From Paracoccus lichenicola (GTDB lineage Bacteria; Pseudomonadota; Alphaproteobacteria; Rhodobacterales; Rhodobacteraceae): a DNA stretch of 64,000 bases. A model generated the notes under the pieces. The model worked only from the letters and a program-made list of their open reading frames with translations. It was not told the DNA's origin and did not search any database. The DNA lies in NCBI RefSeq assembly GCF_009708075.1, contig NZ_WMBT01000002.1, positions 124,001 through 188,000 of the forward strand. Reading direction: 5' to 3'. This document shows positions 35,022 through 42,774 of the stretch, one piece after another (the first letter of the stretch is position 1; every line of letters begins with the position of its first letter). Both the position numbers and the translations under genes were made by a program.

Positions 35022-35279
35022 ATGGATCAATGATGACCGGCCAGTCCGGCAGGGGGAAGACAGCGCCCATGGCGCCGGGGTCGTGGTTCATGCCGCGACC
35101 CTTTCGATTTGGCCGTTCGCCTGATGCCGCAGGATCCGTGTCGATCCGGTGACAGGAAGGGATGGCCGGGTTCATGCGTGTCAACGCTTGGTGAACGGCG
35201 CATCCAGGAAGCCGCCTGACAAACCAAAACGGACATGCTAGGCCCGCCCGACGCATTGAGCAAAGGGACGAAAACAACC

Positions 35280-36014
35280 ATGCCAATCAAACCCTCGCAG
35301 GCCCTGCTGGCCGCGCTTGCCCTGGCCGCGGCACCGGCCTTCGCGCAGGACAACACCGCCCCGGCCGCGCCCCAGGCACCCGCCGAAGCCCCGGCGGCGC
35401 AGGCCCCCGCCGCGGCACCCGCAGCGGACGGCGCTGCCGCCCCTGCCGCAGCCCCTGCAACGGCGCCCGCCAATGCGGAACCGCAGGTGGGGCAGTATTA
35501 CGTCAAGGCCACCAGCCAGGACTGGACCACCCGCTGCCTGAAGGCCGAGCAGGGCAAGGATCCCTGCGAGCTGTATCAGCTGCTGAAGGATGGCGAGGGC
35601 AATGCGGTCGCCGAGATGACCCTGATCCCGCTGAAGAACAGCAAGGACGTGGCGGCGGGCGCGACGCTGGTGGCGCCCCTGGAAACCGACCTGATCCAGG
35701 GCCTGGGCTTTGCGGTCGGCACGGGCGAGGCGCGGGGCTATCCCTTCAGCTTCTGCGCGCCGGTGGGCTGCGTGTCCCGCCTGGGCTTCACCCAGGCCGA
35801 GCTTGACGGGTTGAAGCGCGGCAGCGCGGCGACCCTGACGCTGTTGCCCTTTGGCGGCGATCGCAAGAACCCGGTCCGGCTGACCCTGTCGCTGTCGGGC
35901 TTTACCGCGGCCTTCGACGCGCTGTCGGCCTATGCCGACGAACCGGTTCCCGCCGCCGAGGCTACCCCTGCCCCTGCGGCAGCGGCGCCCGCCCAGGAAG
36001 CGCCCGCGAACTGA
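35280..36014 (+). CDS. Invasion associated locus B (IalB) family protein
   Basis: 244 aa. Signal peptide MPIKPSQALLAALALAAAPAFA with cleavage before QD. Residues about 25-80 are a Pro/Ala-rich linker; the IalB domain follows (VKATSQDWTTRCLKAEQGKDPCELYQLL to LSGFTAAFDALSA), with the usual Cys pairs in TRCL/DPCEL and SFCAPVGCVSRLGF. A second Pro/Ala-rich tail ends the protein. The family is periplasmic, named for a Bartonella factor; in free-living Rhodobacteraceae the role is unknown. The start at 35280 places the signal peptide at the N-terminus. Confidence 0.87.
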   Translation: MPIKPSQALLAALALAAAPAFAQDNTAPAAPQAPAEAPAAQAPAAAPAADGAAAPAAAPATAPANAEPQVGQYYVKATSQDWTTRCLKAEQGKDPCELYQLLKDGEGNAVAEMTLIPLKNSKDVAAGATLVAPLETDLIQGLGFAVGTGEARGYPFSFCAPVGCVSRLGFTQAELDGLKRGSAATLTLLPFGGDRKNPVRLTLSLSGFTAAFDALSAYADEPVPAAEATPAPAAAAPAQEAPAN

Positions 36015-36032
36015 TCCGACAGACCCGCCATG

Positions 36033-36061
36033 AACCGCGCCCCTGACCGGGCGCGGTTTTT
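36033..36061 (+). terminator. Terminator of the IalB-family gene
   Basis: 10-bp stem AACCGCGCCC / GGGCGCGGTT, 6-nt loop, then a T-run (36057-36061), 19 bp after the stop. It also separates the gene from the convergent KAS gene. Confidence 0.85.
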
Positions 36062-36068
36062 CGTGGCC

Positions 36069-37310
36069 CTATGCCCGGCGCAGCGCGATCACCGCGTTCA
36101 GGCCCCCGAAGGCGAAGGCATTGGACAGGACCGCATCGACGCGGGCCTGCCGCGCCTCGTTCGGCACCACGTCCAGCGCGCATTCGGGATCGGGTTCCTG
36201 ATAGCCGATGGTGGGCGCGATCACGCCGTCGCGCAGCGCCATGATGCAGGCCAGCAGTTCCACCGCCCCGGTGCCGCCGATGATATGGCCGTGCATCGCC
36301 TTGGTGGACGAGATCATCAGCCGGTCCGCGTGATGGCCGAAGGCGTGCGCCACGGCGGCACATTCGGTCTTGTCGTTGGCCGCCGTGCCGGTGCCGTGGG
36401 CGTTGATGTAGCCCACATCCTCGGGGTTGAGGCCCCCGTCCTGCAAGGCCGCCGTGATCGCGCGTTCCGCCCCCTGGGCGGACGGCATGACGATGTCCTG
36501 CGCGTCCGAGGACATGGCGAATCCTACCACCTCGGCCAGGATGTCGGCGCCGCGGGCGCGGGCGTTATCGAAATCCTCGAAGACGAAGACCCCGGCCCCT
36601 TCCCCTTGGACCATGCCGTTGCGGTTGGCGGAAAAGGGGCGGCAGGCGTCCTTGGACATCACGCGCAGGCCTTCCCAGGCCTTGACGCCGCCAAAGCACA
36701 GCATCGCCTCGGACCCCCCGGTCAGCATGACCTGGGCCGCGCCCGACCGCACCATCTGGAAGGCAAGGCCCATCGCGTGGTTGGAACTGGCGCAGGCGGT
36801 CGCGACCGTGAAGGCCGGGCCGCGCAACCCGAACTCCATGCTGACATGGCTGGCGGCGGCGTTGTTCATCAGCTTGGGCACCACGAAGGGATGGACGCGG
36901 TTCTTCCCTTCCTCATAGACGGTGCGGTAATTCTCGTCCCAGGTGTTCAGCCCGCCGCCCGCCGTGCCCAGCACCACGCCCGACCGCAGGCCAAGCGCGC
37001 CCTGGAAATCCAGCCCGGACTGCGCGACCGCCTGCTTGGCGGCCAGCAGCGCGAACTGGGTGAACTTGTCATAGAGCAGGATTTGCTGGCGGTTGAAGTA
37101 ATCCTCGGCCCGCCAGGGATGGACCTGCGCACCGATCTGGATCGACAGGCGGTCCACGTCGCGGAACTCCAGCGGACCGATGCCGCAGCGCCCTTCGCGA
37201 AAGGCGGCAAGCGTCGTCGGCACGTCATGGCCAAGCGCGTTGATCGTGCCCGCGCCGGTGATCGCCACGCGGCGCAGGCCGTCCGGCCGTTCGGAATTCT
37301 TCAGGCTCAT
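36069..37310 (-). CDS. Beta-ketoacyl-ACP synthase (KAS II type)
   Basis: 413 aa condensing enzyme that elongates acyl chains on an acyl carrier protein. The complete Cys-His-His triad is seen: Cys173 in VATACASSNHA, His305 in NAHGTGTAANDKTE and His342 in STKAMHGHIIGGTGAVE. It overlaps its dedicated acyl carrier protein gene by 4 bp and lies in a cassette with lpxD, so it may make a special acyl chain for lipid A instead of serving housekeeping synthesis. A housekeeping fabF would be expected near other fab genes; fabI in this window stands far away. Confidence 0.88.
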   Translation of the reverse strand: MSLKNSERPDGLRRVAITGAGTINALGHDVPTTLAAFREGRCGIGPLEFRDVDRLSIQIGAQVHPWRAEDYFNRQQILLYDKFTQFALLAAKQAVAQSGLDFQGALGLRSGVVLGTAGGGLNTWDENYRTVYEEGKNRVHPFVVPKLMNNAAASHVSMEFGLRGPAFTVATACASSNHAMGLAFQMVRSGAAQVMLTGGSEAMLCFGGVKAWEGLRVMSKDACRPFSANRNGMVQGEGAGVFVFEDFDNARARGADILAEVVGFAMSSDAQDIVMPSAQGAERAITAALQDGGLNPEDVGYINAHGTGTAANDKTECAAVAHAFGHHADRLMISSTKAMHGHIIGGTGAVELLACIMALRDGVIAPTIGYQEPDPECALDVVPNEARQARVDAVLSNAFAFGGLNAVIALRRA

Positions 37311-37573
37311 GCGGCCTTCTGCGCCACCAGCCGCTCGACGGCCGCGATGATGGTGCCCATGGTCGAGATGTCGAAGTCCGACTTGTCCGGCTCGTTGGCG
37401 TTGAAGGGGATCGAGATGTCGAATTCTTCCTCCAGCGCGAAGATCGATTCGACCAGCCCCAGGCTGTCGATGCCCAGATCCTGCGGGGTGGAGTCGTCGC
37501 TGATCTGGTCGGGTTCAAGCATGGCCTGTTCGGCGATGATGGCCGTGATGCGGTTTCTGATCTGGTCGGTCAT
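37307..37573 (-). CDS. Acyl carrier protein (dedicated)
   Basis: 88 aa acidic helical protein. The phosphopantetheine-attachment Ser is in DLGIDSLGLVES. It is longer than housekeeping AcpP (about 77 aa) and has an atypical loop after helix II (FDISIPFNANEPDKSDFDIST), as specialised ACPs do. It lies 12 bp after lpxD and overlaps the KAS gene start by 4 bp (ATGA). Rhizobial AcpXL, which carries a 27-hydroxyoctacosanoyl chain for lipid A, has a comparable size and gene setting, but the sequence here is not clearly AcpXL. Confidence 0.85.
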   Translation of the reverse strand: MTDQIRNRITAIIAEQAMLEPDQISDDSTPQDLGIDSLGLVESIFALEEEFDISIPFNANEPDKSDFDISTMGTIIAAVERLVAQKAA

Positions 37574-37585
37574 GAAGCCTCCTGC

Positions 37586-38686
37586 TCAGCCCTTTTCCAA
37601 CAGTCGTGTAACAGTTTCCTGAAGCTTTGCCACTTGCTGCGCGAATCTCGGCAGGCGGCGCATGGCCTTCTGGATTTCCATCTGCGTTTCCATCTTGACG
37701 GCGGGGTTGCCCAGGATCACCCGCCCCGCCGGGACGCGGGTGAAGATCTTGCTGGCGCCGCCCGCGATCACGTCGTCGCCGATCTCGATATTGTCGCTGA
37801 CGCCGACCTTGCCGGCCAGCACCACACGGTTGCCGACCTTGGACGACCCGGCGATGCCCACCTGCGAACACAGCAGGCAATCGTCGCCCACCACCACGTT
37901 GTGGCCCAGCATCACCAGGTTGTCGATCTTGGTGCCGTTGCCCACGCGGGTCGCGCGGATCGTGCCCCGGTCGATGGTGGCGTTGGCGCCGATTTCCACG
38001 TCGTCACCGATCTCGACCCCGCCCAGCGAATGGATGCGCGTCCAGTGCTGCTGCTTGATGCCTTCGCGCGTGCCCAGGGTGCGGCGGATTTCCTCGATCC
38101 CCGATTCCTCGGGCGTGACGAAGGAAAAGCCGTCGCCGCCGATCACCGCGCCGGGTTGCACGATCAGCCGGTGGCCCGCCGTGACGCCATGGGCGATGCG
38201 CGCCCCCGCGTGGATCAGCGCGTCATCGCCCAGGCGGCTGCCGCGCCCGATCGACACATGCGGCCCGATCCGCGCGCCCGAGCCGATCCGCACATCCGCG
38301 CCGATCACCACGAAGGGACCGATGGCCGCGCCCTCACCAACCTGCGCCGAGGGGTCGATGATCGCCGTCGGATGGATGCCCGGCGCGATGTCGGGACCGG
38401 GATCGAAGGCGCGCGTCAGGCCCGCCATCAGCAGGCGCGGGCGCGGCGCGAAGATCGCGGCCTTGAGGCCGAAGGCCTGGGGGTCCATGCCCTGGGCAAG
38501 GATCGCCATGCTGCCGGGCTTCAGCGTCTCGGCGTATTTCGGCGACATCGCCAGGGCAATCACGCCGCCCTTCGGCCCGACCGGACCGGTGGCGCCGGGT
38601 TCCGACGCGCCGGTGACGGGCAGGTCCAGGTCGCCCCAGCCTTGCGCGTCCAGCGCCTGCGCCAATGCGCGGATGGTGATTGCCAT
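37586..38686 (-). CDS. lpxD: UDP-3-O-acylglucosamine N-acyltransferase (LpxD-like)
   Basis: 366 aa. N-terminal uridine-binding domain, then about ten left-handed beta-helix hexapeptide repeats ([20 protein letters not shown] type), then a C-terminal helix. The catalytic His is in [14 protein letters not shown]. The enzyme adds the N-linked 3-hydroxyacyl group in lipid A synthesis. In most proteobacteria lpxD lies with bamA-fabZ-lpxA-lpxB; here it is the first gene of an lpxD-ACP-KAS unit. It could be a second LpxD or the only one; this window cannot decide. Confidence 0.85.
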   Translation of the reverse strand: MAITIRALAQALDAQGWGDLDLPVTGASEPGATGPVGPKGGVIALAMSPKYAETLKPGSMAILAQGMDPQAFGLKAAIFAPRPRLLMAGLTRAFDPGPDIAPGIHPTAIIDPSAQVGEGAAIGPFVVIGADVRIGSGARIGPHVSIGRGSRLGDDALIHAGARIAHGVTAGHRLIVQPGAVIGGDGFSFVTPEESGIEEIRRTLGTREGIKQQHWTRIHSLGGVEIGDDVEIGANATIDRGTIRATRVGNGTKIDNLVMLGHNVVVGDDCLLCSQVGIAGSSKVGNRVVLAGKVGVSDNIEIGDDVIAGGASKIFTRVPAGRVILGNPAVKMETQMEIQKAMRRLPRFAQQVAKLQETVTRLLEKG

Positions 38687-38737
38687 GGTCGCCCCCCGGA
38701 CCGCCTTCGTGTCGGAAGCGACTTAGACCTTCCGGGC

Positions 38738-40342
38738 CTATGAATCCAGCCCGGCCTTCTGGATCGCGTCATACAGAAGCGCATCGCGGCCATAGACATC
38801 CTCGAACCGGCGGATGGTGCCGTCCGCGTCGGGGAAGGCCGTGAAATAGACCAGATGCACCGGGACCGGCGGCGTCAGCTTCAGCCAGGTTTCCTTGCCC
38901 CGGTCCAGCGCCCGCTGGAACATGGCCTGCGGATCGTCGGTCTGTTTCGACAGCAGGGCATGGGCCAGGTCGAAGGGATCGCCGATGCGGATGCAGCCGT
39001 GGGAATGGGCGCGCATGGCGTTGCCGAACAGGTGCTTGGTGGGCGTGTCGTGCAGATAGATGTTCCAGGGGTTCGGAAAGATGAACTTCACCAGACCGAG
39101 CGCATTGTCGTCGCTGGCCTTCTGCCGCATCCGATAGGGGAAATTCGCCGCCGTATAGCGGCCAAAGTCGATCCGGTCGCGCCCGATCACGTTGCCGTTT
39201 CCGTCCACCACGTCGATATGCGACACCGCATGGCGGTTCGCCTGCAGCCTGGGCAGGTATTCCTTGACCGTGATCGACCGCGGGACGTTCCAGCGCGGGT
39301 TGGCCACCACATATTCGATCTGGTCCGAGAATTCGGGCGTCTGCCGGTCGTGTTCGGTGCTGCCCACCACGACGCGGGTGCCGAACACCTGCGTTCCGCC
39401 CTCCATGATGCGGGCGGTGTATTCGGGGATGTTGACCCAGACATGACGGGCGTCCAGATCCTCGCCCGCCATCCAGCGCATCCGTTCCAGCGCGACGACG
39501 ATGGCGCGGCTGCGGGCATCGTCGGGCATGTCGCCGTTCAGGTGGCGGATGGTCTTGGGTCCCGCCACCCCGTCCGAAGGCAGGCCCGCCGCGGCCTGAT
39601 AGCGCGCGACCGCATCGGCCAGGGCCGCGTCATAGGCCTGCGGGTCGGTCACGGGCGCGGCAAAGCCGATGCTGTCCAGGCGCGCGCGCAGGGCCGCCAC
39701 GCCCTCGCCCCGCGCGCCGGTCCGCCAGATCCCCTCGGGGATGCGGGGAAGGTTTGCGGGAACCGCCAAGGCCTCGCCGCCCGGCAGAGCGCGTTGCAAC
39801 GCCAGATAGGCCGGGTGGCGCGGCTGAAGGTCCAGCAGGAACCGCGCCGGGTCCGAGGCCTGGGCGAAATCGTGGATCAGGCGGTCGATGGGCGGACGCT
39901 TCACCTCTCGCTTGATCAGGGGATCGACGCTGGCGGGGCGGACCACGCCCCCCGTCATGTCGCGCAGGTATCGCGCGAGGATTCGCGCCTGCGCCACCTC
40001 GGTCGCAACGTCCCTGACCTCGCCGGACAGCGCCGCGGCGCCATAGCGGCCCGCCGGAATGCCATGCGCCGGGGCCGTCGCCACGGCCCGAGCCAGCGCA
40101 TCACGGCGCAGTGCGGCCTGCGGACCCATGAACACGGGCTGCAGCCCGTGGGTGCCGTAATAGGCGGCAAGATCGGGGTTGTCCGCCGCCGCCTGGGCCA
40201 GCGCCATCTCGGCCGGCGTGAAATGCAGGCGTGGTGCGGCGGCAACACCCACGGACGGCGCAAGCCCCGCCTGCGGCTGAGCAACCGCAGATTGAACGCC
40301 TGAAATCAGAAGAATAGCAGCAAACAGCCTGAAGCCGTACAT
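38738..40342 (-). CDS. L,D-transpeptidase with peptidoglycan-binding domain (YcbB-like)
   Basis: 534 aa. Signal peptide at residues 1-22 (FRLFAAILLISGVQSAVA). A helical scaffold of about 200 residues precedes a peptidoglycan-binding domain (AVARYQAAAGLPSDGVAGPKT), then the YkuD catalytic domain, with active-site Cys in HSHGCIRIGDPFDLA. This order is that of E. coli YcbB (LdtD), which makes 3-3 crosslinks in peptidoglycan. A GTG at 40348 is in frame, but GGGCGGGG is better placed for the ATG at 40342. It is divergent from a DUF882 peptidase gene that also acts on the wall. Confidence 0.9.
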   Translation of the reverse strand: MYGFRLFAAILLISGVQSAVAQPQAGLAPSVGVAAAPRLHFTPAEMALAQAAADNPDLAAYYGTHGLQPVFMGPQAALRRDALARAVATAPAHGIPAGRYGAAALSGEVRDVATEVAQARILARYLRDMTGGVVRPASVDPLIKREVKRPPIDRLIHDFAQASDPARFLLDLQPRHPAYLALQRALPGGEALAVPANLPRIPEGIWRTGARGEGVAALRARLDSIGFAAPVTDPQAYDAALADAVARYQAAAGLPSDGVAGPKTIRHLNGDMPDDARSRAIVVALERMRWMAGEDLDARHVWVNIPEYTARIMEGGTQVFGTRVVVGSTEHDRQTPEFSDQIEYVVANPRWNVPRSITVKEYLPRLQANRHAVSHIDVVDGNGNVIGRDRIDFGRYTAANFPYRMRQKASDDNALGLVKFIFPNPWNIYLHDTPTKHLFGNAMRAHSHGCIRIGDPFDLAHALLSKQTDDPQAMFQRALDRGKETWLKLTPPVPVHLVYFTAFPDADGTIRRFEDVYGRDALLYDAIQKAGLDS

Positions 40343-40558
40343 GATCACCCCGCCCGGTCTTGACCCAAATCTGCCACCCGGACAGGGGATTCACCAGCAA
40401 ATGCGGGATGTCCGCCGGCCGCTGCGCAGCGATGGTTGCAGCCATGCCACAGCAAGGGGGCACATCCGCAACAGCAGGCTTGCATCGGCAGGATTTTGCC
40501 TAACCTTGTGGATATATATCTTTCGACGGCAGGAATCTGTTTCTGAGCGCACGGTCTT

Positions 40559-40588
40559 TTGACATATTGTTAAGCAGCCGGGGATAAC
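40559..40588 (+). promoter_or_regulatory. Promoter of the DUF882 gene
   Basis: Consensus -35 TTGACA (40559-40564), 18-bp spacer, -10 GATAAC (40583-40588), about 55 bp before the start codon. The rest of the 304-bp divergent region (40343-40646) is AT-rich around 40500-40560 (TGGATATATATC), probably the promoter of the L,D-transpeptidase on the other strand. Confidence 0.55.
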
Positions 40589-40646
40589 CTTGGTGGCGCC
40601 GCAGGGGATGTGGCGGACAAAAGACGAATGGGACAGGCGATCTGAC

Positions 40647-41207
40647 ATGACACTCGACCTTCTTTCGCGTCGCGGCATCCTGGGCGTGTTTGCGGCTACA
40701 ACCGTGACGGCAGCGCCGGTAATGGCCAATGCCTTCGGCTTCCTTCGCGGCGCGGGCGACATGCGCCGCATCCGCATGTATTCGGGAAGGACCGGCGAAA
40801 GCCTCGACACCGTGTATTGGGTCGATGGCAAGTACGTCCGCGAAGCCCTGAACGAGATCAACATCTTCATGCGCGACTGGCGCACGGGCGAGGTGATCGG
40901 GATCGACCCGCGCACCGTCGATGTCGCCGCCGCCTCGCACCGGCTGCTGCAGACGAACGAACCCTACATGATGCTGTCGGGCTACCGCTCGCCGCGCACG
41001 AACGCGATGCTGCGCCGGTCGTCCTCGGGCGTGGCGCGCAACTCGCTGCACATGGTGGGCAAGGCGGCCGACCTGCGGCTGAAGTCGCGCTCGGTCGGGC
41101 AGATGTACAATGCCGCCATGTCCTGCCGCGCCGGGGGCGTGGGCAAGTATTCGCGGTCGAACTTCGTCCACATGGACTGCGGTCCGGTTCGTACCTGGGG
41201 CGGCTGA
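40647..41207 (+). CDS. DUF882 / peptidase M15 family protein, twin-arginine-like signal
   Basis: 186 aa. The N-terminus SRRGILGVFAATTV followed by a hydrophobic stretch resembles a twin-arginine signal. The rest is the M15-type (DUF882, E. coli YcbK/MepK) domain with zinc ligands in HMVGKAADLRL (His and Asp) and NFVHMDCG (His), plus the SGYRS motif. Expected role: murein hydrolase that opens crosslinks, likely the 3-3 ones made by L,D-transpeptidases. In E. coli ycbB and ycbK are also adjacent. The ATG at 40647 places the signal first. Confidence 0.87.
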   Translation: MTLDLLSRRGILGVFAATTVTAAPVMANAFGFLRGAGDMRRIRMYSGRTGESLDTVYWVDGKYVREALNEINIFMRDWRTGEVIGIDPRTVDVAAASHRLLQTNEPYMMLSGYRSPRTNAMLRRSSSGVARNSLHMVGKAADLRLKSRSVGQMYNAAMSCRAGGVGKYSRSNFVHMDCGPVRTWGG

Positions 41208-41365
41208 ACAGCCCCGGACACGGTTCGCTTGACCCTGCGCCGCTCGCCCTCTTGCGCGCGGCGCCTTTTGCGTGGATGACGTTGGATCCGCAAGGCGGGG
41301 TGCGTCTTGACGAACCGGGGGCGATGCGAAACCCTTTGGCGACCAGACACAAGGCAAAAGGCCGC

Positions 41366-41953
41366 ATGATGCCGCACACGACGCGCCGTTACCGAACCGC
41401 CAAGAAGATCCAGGCGACGGCGGTCCAGCTGGCAGTGCGCGACGGCCTGGCAAACGTCACGACCGAGGCGATCGCCCGGGAAGCGGGCATCAGCACCCGG
41501 ACCTTCTTCAACTATTACCCCTACAAGGAAGCGGCGATGATGGGTCCGCCGCCCGATTATCCCGCCGAGGCGTCCGAGCAGTTCGTCGCGGGCACCGGCA
41601 CCCTGATCGCCGATCTGGACCGCCTGATCACCGCGCACCTGTCCCGCTTCCTGGACGAACGCGAGTTGCTGGTCCACATCCTGGCGCTGTCGGACACCGA
41701 TCCCAAGCTGGACGCGCTGCGCAATTCCACCATGCTGTCGCGCCGCGCCCAGATGCGAGAGCTGCTGCGCCGCCGCTGTCCCGCGACCCCGCCCGCCCAG
41801 ATCGAGATCCTGGCCGCCGCCATCGTCGCCGCGACCAATGCCGCCACCAAGGCCTGGGCGGGCGGAGAGGTCGATGACTTCATCGCCGCCGCGCGCGAGA
41901 ACCTGTCGCTGATCCAGCCCGCGGCCGACATGCTGAACCAGCGGCCCGCCTAG
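41366..41953 (+). CDS. TetR-family regulator
   Basis: 195 aa. N-terminal HTH: KKIQATAVQLAVRDGLANVTTE, then REAGISTRTFFNYYPYKEAA with the FNYY/F motif of the family. The C-terminal ligand domain (about 80-190) is helical and not specific. Another ATG at 41324 is in frame; the one at 41366 lies after AAAGG and closer to the conserved HTH. It overlaps the 3' end of the convergent rutR by 4 bp. No target is evident; the neighbours suggest nothing specific. Confidence 0.8.
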   Translation: MMPHTTRRYRTAKKIQATAVQLAVRDGLANVTTEAIAREAGISTRTFFNYYPYKEAAMMGPPPDYPAEASEQFVAGTGTLIADLDRLITAHLSRFLDERELLVHILALSDTDPKLDALRNSTMLSRRAQMRELLRRRCPATPPAQIEILAAAIVAATNAATKAWAGGEVDDFIAAARENLSLIQPAADMLNQRPA

Positions 41954-42567
41954 ACGGCCAGCATCCTGCGGTAAAGGTTCTCGATGAAGGGGTCGGCCTC
42001 GATGAAGGGATCGTGACCGGGGCCAAGCACCGCGCGGACCTGCACGTCGAAATCGGCGTAATGCTGCGTCAGCGCCCAGATCGAGAAGATCAGGTGATGG
42101 GGATCCACCCGCGCCAGTCGCCCCTGGTCCATCCAGCCCTGCAGGATGGCGGCGGCGGTATCGACGATCTGGCGCAGGCTGCCGCCCAGGATTTCCGTCA
42201 GGTGCGGCGCGCCTTGCAGGATCTCATAGGCGAACAGGCGGCTTTCGCGGGGAAAGCGGCGCGACATGTCAAGCTTGGCGCGGACATAGCCCATGACCTC
42301 GGCCAGCGGCTCGCCCTGGGGGTCGATGCGGATCATCGGCGCCAGCCACATGTCCAGCAGCGTGGTCAGCAGCGTCTTGTGGATGTCGTCCTTGGACGCG
42401 AAGTAGTAAAGCACGTTCGGCTTGGACAGGCCCGCGGCCCGGGCGATCTGGTCCAGCGTCGCGCCGCGAAAGCCGTTGATCGAAAAGGCGGTCAGCGCGC
42501 CTTCCAGGATCAGGTCGCGATTCTTCTGCTGGATGCGGGTCAGGGGGGCGTCGGGCTGGTCTGCCAT
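41950..42567 (-). CDS. rutR: RutR-type TetR-family repressor of pyrimidine catabolism
   Basis: 205 aa. HTH in LEGALTAFSINGFRGATLDQ then RAAGLSKPNVLYYFASKDD; the C-terminal part is of the RutR type (PHHLIFSIWALTQHYADFDVQVRAVL, the region that holds the uracil pocket in E. coli RutR). It lies divergently 207 bp from the amidase gene of a reductive pyrimidine pathway, and an operator matching the RutR consensus is at 42668-42681. Uracil is the known E. coli effector; here uracil or thymine is likely. The ATG at 42567 is used, because upstream residues are not conserved in the family. Confidence 0.88.
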   Translation of the reverse strand: MADQPDAPLTRIQQKNRDLILEGALTAFSINGFRGATLDQIARAAGLSKPNVLYYFASKDDIHKTLLTTLLDMWLAPMIRIDPQGEPLAEVMGYVRAKLDMSRRFPRESRLFAYEILQGAPHLTEILGGSLRQIVDTAAAILQGWMDQGRLARVDPHHLIFSIWALTQHYADFDVQVRAVLGPGHDPFIEADPFIENLYRRMLAV

Positions 42568-42634
42568 GTCTCGGCTCCGTCTCTGCAGATGGCGCAATTT
42601 TGGGCATCGGGTGGCGCAGCGCCCTTCTGGATGC

Positions 42635-42662
42635 TTGACTGGACCCTGCCCCGTGCTAGCGT
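42635..42662 (+). promoter_or_regulatory. Promoter of the pyrimidine-catabolism operon
   Basis: -35 TTGACT (42635-42640), 16-bp spacer, -10 TAGCGT (42657-42662). The RutR-type palindrome begins 6 bp after the -10, so a bound repressor would sit on the transcription start. Confidence 0.55.
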
Positions 42663-42667
42663 GTTCC

Positions 42668-42681
42668 TGACCATTTGGTCA
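42668..42681. promoter_or_regulatory. RutR-type operator
   Basis: Perfect palindrome TGACCA-TT-TGGTCA, the core of the E. coli RutR consensus (TTGACCAnnTGGTCAA); the flanking base on the 3' side also agrees. It overlaps the expected transcription start of the amidase operon and is about 100 bp from the rutR start. Confidence 0.85.
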
Positions 42682-42774
42682 ATAAAGGAAGGGGCTTAGG
42701 GGCGCATCGCCATCCTGCCCCGATCAAGCCGACCCTGCGGCAGAACGGGGCGGCCAGACAGGAAGGACACACGG

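Larger units (their letters stand above)
34810..35279. other. 470-bp region without a protein gene; holds promoters and a probable sRNA
   Basis: Three signals lie between the HerA-like gene and the IalB gene: a minus-strand promoter for the HerA-like gene at 34854-34882, a probable small RNA with its own terminator at about 34870-34966, and a plus-strand promoter at 34993-35021. Open frames crossing the region are interrupted by the terminator hairpin and have no start signals, so I reject them. The remainder (35022-35279) would be a 250-nt leader of the IalB gene or a second short transcript. Confidence 0.6.

Noticed and set aside
34876..35124. A short plus-strand frame of 82 codons after the HerA-like gene
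   Set aside because: It runs through the terminator hairpin at 34940-34966 and has no ribosome-binding site; the region is better explained as a small RNA.
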